From positions 50,381-114,380 of the forward strand of contig DATMAN010000097.1 of NCBI GenBank assembly GCA_035560005.1: a stretch of 64,000 nt of DNA, in the 5' to 3' direction. How positions within the stretch are numbered: the stretch's first letter is position 1; every line of letters begins with the position of its first letter. Shown here piece by piece: positions 61,552 to 64,000 of this stretch. Origin of the DNA: Burkholderiales bacterium. Lineage in GTDB: Bacteria > Pseudomonadota > Gammaproteobacteria > Burkholderiales > Eutrophovitaceae. The notes beneath the pieces are model-generated. The model had not been told where the DNA came from. It was given only the letters and a program-made list of their open reading frames with translations, and searched no databases. Position numbers and translations under genes: made by a program.

Positions 61552-61833
61552 ATGAACGCTCTGAGAATCGCAAGCGGTATTCTGCTCGCCACTGCGGCCT
61601 CGGCCGCCTTTGCCGTCGCGCCCGCGCCGGGCGCGCTCGATCCCAAGACCGGAGAGGTGGTCGGCTTCGTGCAGACCCCCTGGTCGGTCGCCAACTACGG
61701 CCTCATGCCGACGCCGAAGCAGATGGCGGGGTTTCAGGCGCGGCCGTGGGCTGTTGAACGCTCCGCCTATTATGTGGGCGACATGCAGGTCGCCCGCGGA
61801 CGGCAAAGCGGCGCGGATCGGGGGCGTCTTTGA
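61552..61833 (+). CDS. Small exported hypothetical protein
   Basis: 93 residues with a signal peptide (ASGILLATAASAAFAVA). The mature part contains LDPKTGEVVGFVQTPWSVANYGLMPTPKQ and ends in an Arg-rich stretch (ARGRQSGADRGRL). A GAAAGGAA site precedes the ATG by 8-10 bp. It is the last gene of operon B, with an intrinsic terminator about 150 bp later. No family is recognised. Confidence 0.7.
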   Translation: MNALRIASGILLATAASAAFAVAPAPGALDPKTGEVVGFVQTPWSVANYGLMPTPKQMAGFQARPWAVERSAYYVGDMQVARGRQSGADRGRL

Positions 61834-62143
61834 CCCAACGAAAGCGGACCGGAACAGGGCCGGCGATGGCTGGCAGAAAGCGCTGCCGCTGCTCTGGTTG
61901 CCCGGCCTGCGCGGGCGCGACGCGGCAACCGCCGTCGCGTCCGCTGCCGAACCGGCAGTCGCCGGGAACCGGCCTTTACCACGCGAAAGCCGTGCCGTCT
62001 GAGGACGGCGCGGCTTTTTTCAGTGAGTGGCGAGAAGCGCGAGGGCTCAGGCGTGAGAGAAGCCTGCAAGGCGCGAGGATCTCTGCTTCCGAGTTCGCCT
62101 CACCTCTTCCCTCAGAGGGTCGCGGCCTGCTTCCTCTGCGCGT
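61834..62143 (+). other. 310-bp region with terminator between convergent units
   Basis: No coding sequence is supported. It holds the intrinsic terminator at 61986-62020; the remaining sequence looks like ordinary GC-rich spacer. Confidence 0.5.
61986..62020 (+). terminator. Intrinsic terminator of operon B
   Basis: The stem AAGCCG-T-GCCGTC / GACGGC-G-CGGCTT (one T-G pair) with a TGAG loop is followed by a run of six T including the stem end. It is a strong rho-independent terminator, about 150 bp after the last gene of operon B. Confidence 0.88.
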
Positions 62144-62866
62144 TTACCGTTCCGTCGTCCATCTCGCGCTGAAGCGGGTCGCGCGCCACAGCCAGGCCAG
62201 AGAGAAGAAGAACAGGGTGAACACGAGCGCGCCGTTCCATTCGAGCGCATTTCCGACGCGATCCTGTGCCTGATCGTCGATGGTGAAGAAGGGTGAAAAG
62301 CCGTTGATGAGTCCCATCAACAACAGCAGCAGGCATAGCACCAGCGGAACGCGATCAAATCGGCGTTTCAGGGGCAGCCAGCCGGACTCTGCCAGCCGGT
62401 AGAGGTGACCGGCGCAAATGACCATGCACAGGCAAGTCGCCCCGAAATAGACGATCACGCCGTAACGCCGCATCCAGCGGTACACCTCCCCCTCAGTGCC
62501 CAGGAAGGTAGCGTAGATCGCGAGAAATACCCCGGCGAGCAGTCCAAGCCAGGGCAGCGCGCGCAGCGACCGGTCCGGGCCAACTCCCAGGTTTCTCAGC
62601 CAGGCCGTGCACAGCAGCCAGGTCAGCGTCTGCAGGGCAGCGGCCGGGAGCACGAACACGCGAAACACATGGTTGGGCAGTTGGTGGCGTGCGGCCCGGC
62701 TGATCGAAACACACCCCTCGATCAGGGGGTTGCAGGCCGGGACGAGTTCCAGCCGGATGGAGAGGTTGAGCGCCAGGAGGGTGGCGAGGGCGGGCAGACC
62801 GCCTGCAATCAGCGGTAGCAGCCAGAGCGCATGGGAACGATCGCGGCGCAGATGCACACAGTGCAT
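62144..62866 (-). CDS. Integral membrane protein, Frag1/DRAM-like
   Basis: 240 residues with six predicted helices (about 14-36, 68-90, 105-122, 134-153, 172-190 and 215-232). The first extracytoplasmic loop has CNPLIEGCVSISRAARH with two cysteines, a pattern of Frag1/DRAM/Sfk1-type proteins. No enzymatic motif is visible. It runs convergently with operon B. Confidence 0.75.
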   Translation of the reverse strand: MHCVHLRRDRSHALWLLPLIAGGLPALATLLALNLSIRLELVPACNPLIEGCVSISRAARHQLPNHVFRVFVLPAAALQTLTWLLCTAWLRNLGVGPDRSLRALPWLGLLAGVFLAIYATFLGTEGEVYRWMRRYGVIVYFGATCLCMVICAGHLYRLAESGWLPLKRRFDRVPLVLCLLLLLMGLINGFSPFFTIDDQAQDRVGNALEWNGALVFTLFFFSLAWLWRATRFSARWTTER

Positions 62867-63125
62867 GGTAGCGCATCGGTTTCGCGATGCGAGCGCCCAG
62901 GTTCTGAAGAGCCGAGTTCACCCCCGAGGCGAGTGGACTGGGAGTGCTTACTATCGGCTCCTCGGTAAGCTACGTGTATCTCTCAACTTTGCATTCCAAG
63001 TACTTATTTTTCTTGGCCGTTTGCGGCCGCTGAGGTATTCTTCACAAATTGGTCAGAGCGACCCCCGGCCGGCGGGCCTTGAGGGCTCGCTTCCCTTGTG
63101 CGTGCGGGCGAGAGCGTTTCGACGA

Positions 63126-64000
63126 ATGGCTTCGTTTCAGGACATCGGCAGTGTGATCCCGGTCAGCCGGCGCGTGTTGCTCATCGTCTGGCCTTTCATC
63201 GCCATCGTTGTGCTGCTCGTCTGGCTCGCCGCGGAATCGATGAGCATCATGATCGCGATCCGATCCTACTCGGAGGGCGAAAGCCTCTGGTCGAAATCGC
63301 AGAAGATCGCGGTCTTCCACCTGCTGCGCTACGCGGAGTCGCGCGACGACGCCGACTTCCAGAAATACCGCGAAGCGATTGTGGTGCCGCTGGGTGACCG
63401 CAAGGCCCGCGAGGAGCTGGAAAAACCGCATCCGGACTATGCGGTGGCCTGGCAGGGACTGATCGAAGGCCGTACGCATCCGGGCGACATCCCGCATGTC
63501 ATCAAGCTCTTCCGGCGCTTCCGCAACTTCGAGCAGATTGCCAGGGTCATCGGGATCTGGGAGCAGGGTGACCGCCTGATCGACGAGCTGATCGGAGCCG
63601 CAGAAGACCTGCGTCGTCACGTGCGCTCCGGCGCGACTGCGGAAGGGTTGCGCCCGGTCATCGAGCGCATCTTCGACATCGACACGCGCCTCACGCCGCT
63701 TGAGGACCAGTTCACCAAGACGTTCGGCGATGTCGCCCGTCAGACCCAGTTCCTGCTCCTACTCGTCAACTTTACGACCGCAGGCGTGCTCGTACCGTTG
63801 GGGATCCTCCTGTCGTACCGGACGGTGCGGCGGCGCGAGGAGGCCGAGCGTGCGCTCAAGATCAGCGAAGAGCGTTTCAACCTGGCGGTGACCGGCAGCA
63901 ACGACGGCCTGTGGGACTGGAACATGCTCACCGGAGAAACCTATTACTCGCCGCGCTTCCAGCAGCTGCTGGGCTACGGCGCCTCGCAGATGGAGAACAA
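63126..64000 (+). CDS. Membrane-bound PAS sensor protein, cut by the window end
   Basis: Only the first 291 residues are present; the frame is open to the edge. One membrane helix lies at about 18-40 (LLIVWPFIAIVVLLVWLAA) and a periplasmic domain at about 42-205. A second helix lies at about 209-232 (FLLLLVNFTTAGVLVPLGILL). A PAS domain follows from about 247 (ERFNLAVTGSNDGLWDWNMLTGETYYSPRF). The output domain (GGDEF, EAL or kinase) is beyond the window. The region upstream (62867-63125) is AT-richer than its surroundings and probably holds the promoter. Confidence 0.85.
   Translation, partial: MASFQDIGSVIPVSRRVLLIVWPFIAIVVLLVWLAAESMSIMIAIRSYSEGESLWSKSQKIAVFHLLRYAESRDDADFQKYREAIVVPLGDRKAREELEKPHPDYAVAWQGLIEGRTHPGDIPHVIKLFRRFRNFEQIARVIGIWEQGDRLIDELIGAAEDLRRHVRSGATAEGLRPVIERIFDIDTRLTPLEDQFTKTFGDVARQTQFLLLLVNFTTAGVLVPLGILLSYRTVRRREEAERALKISEERFNLAVTGSNDGLWDWNMLTGETYYSPRFQQLLGYGASQMEN

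Noticed and set aside
1..64000. CRISPR arrays, tRNA or rRNA genes, integrases and attachment sites
   Set aside because: I looked for regular short repeats, tRNA-like cloverleaf ends and recombinase motifs on both strands and saw none.

Overview
The window is about 66% GC-looking, densely coded DNA from what is most likely a betaproteobacterium (Burkholderiales or a relative). This rests on AioA and AioB closely resembling the Alcaligenes-type enzyme, a TamA/TamB pair, LysE, dodecin and DUF2917 proteins, and strong GC bias in the third codon position. No rRNA, tRNA, CRISPR array, integrase or transposase was recognised.

Region 1 (1-17.5 kb) is an arsenic and molybdoenzyme island. Two isoquinoline-1-oxidoreductase-like (2Fe-2S)/Moco pairs (9-2931 and 13951-16569) flank a complete arsenite-oxidation locus. 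That locus has the arsenite sensor genes aioX-aioS-aioR on the minus strand and, divergently, aioB-aioA on the plus strand behind a near-perfect sigma-54 promoter. mobB (molybdopterin guanine dinucleotide) and an arsR-arsI-arsC operon with a clear ArsR operator follow. The second Moco pair is followed by soxYZ-like carriers and a bidirectional terminator. Organoarsenical demethylation (ArsI), arsenate reduction (ArsC) and arsenite oxidation (AioBA) are encoded side by side, with no arsenite efflux pump in the cluster.

Region 2 (17.5-36.8 kb) holds a glycine-zipper protein, a cyclase-homology protein, OsmC, several small unknowns, an ABC exporter-type set with a DUF3299 protein, dodecin, an amidase and a LEA-type lipoprotein. 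A catabolic cluster follows: NHL-repeat protein, cyclase-family hydrolase, IclR regulator, thiolase-like protein lacking the usual Cys, DUF35 protein and an NDP-forming acyl-CoA synthetase. The 5' end of the synthetase gene is duplicated as an exact 80-bp direct repeat. LysE and a histone-H1-like/SWIB protein close the region.

Region 3 (36.8-55.8 kb) contains a PQQ alcohol dehydrogenase with the lanthanide-type Asp pair, its cytochrome c and an MFS transporter. It continues with a MASE3-PAS-GGDEF-EAL protein, a DUF1015 protein, a PhyH-type dioxygenase, TamA-TamB, a remnant of an ECF sigma factor, hemerythrin, a glutaredoxin-type arsenate reductase homologue and aminopeptidase N.

Region 4 (55.9-62.1 kb) is the most interesting part. 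A GAF-PAS-AAA+-Fis sigma-54 activator stands upstream of two transcription units. Each starts with a sigma-54-type promoter preceded by the same set of sites: two GAGATCTC-core palindromes 22 bp apart, then a GAARTTTC element 17 bp further, ending about 105-107 bp upstream of the -12 GC. Each unit ends in an intrinsic terminator. The units encode a methanethiol S-methyltransferase (MddA), a DUF2917 protein, a Cys-deficient OsmC protein and small unknown or secreted proteins. I propose that this is a self-contained, undescribed sigma-54 regulon. The window ends inside a membrane-bound PAS sensor gene.
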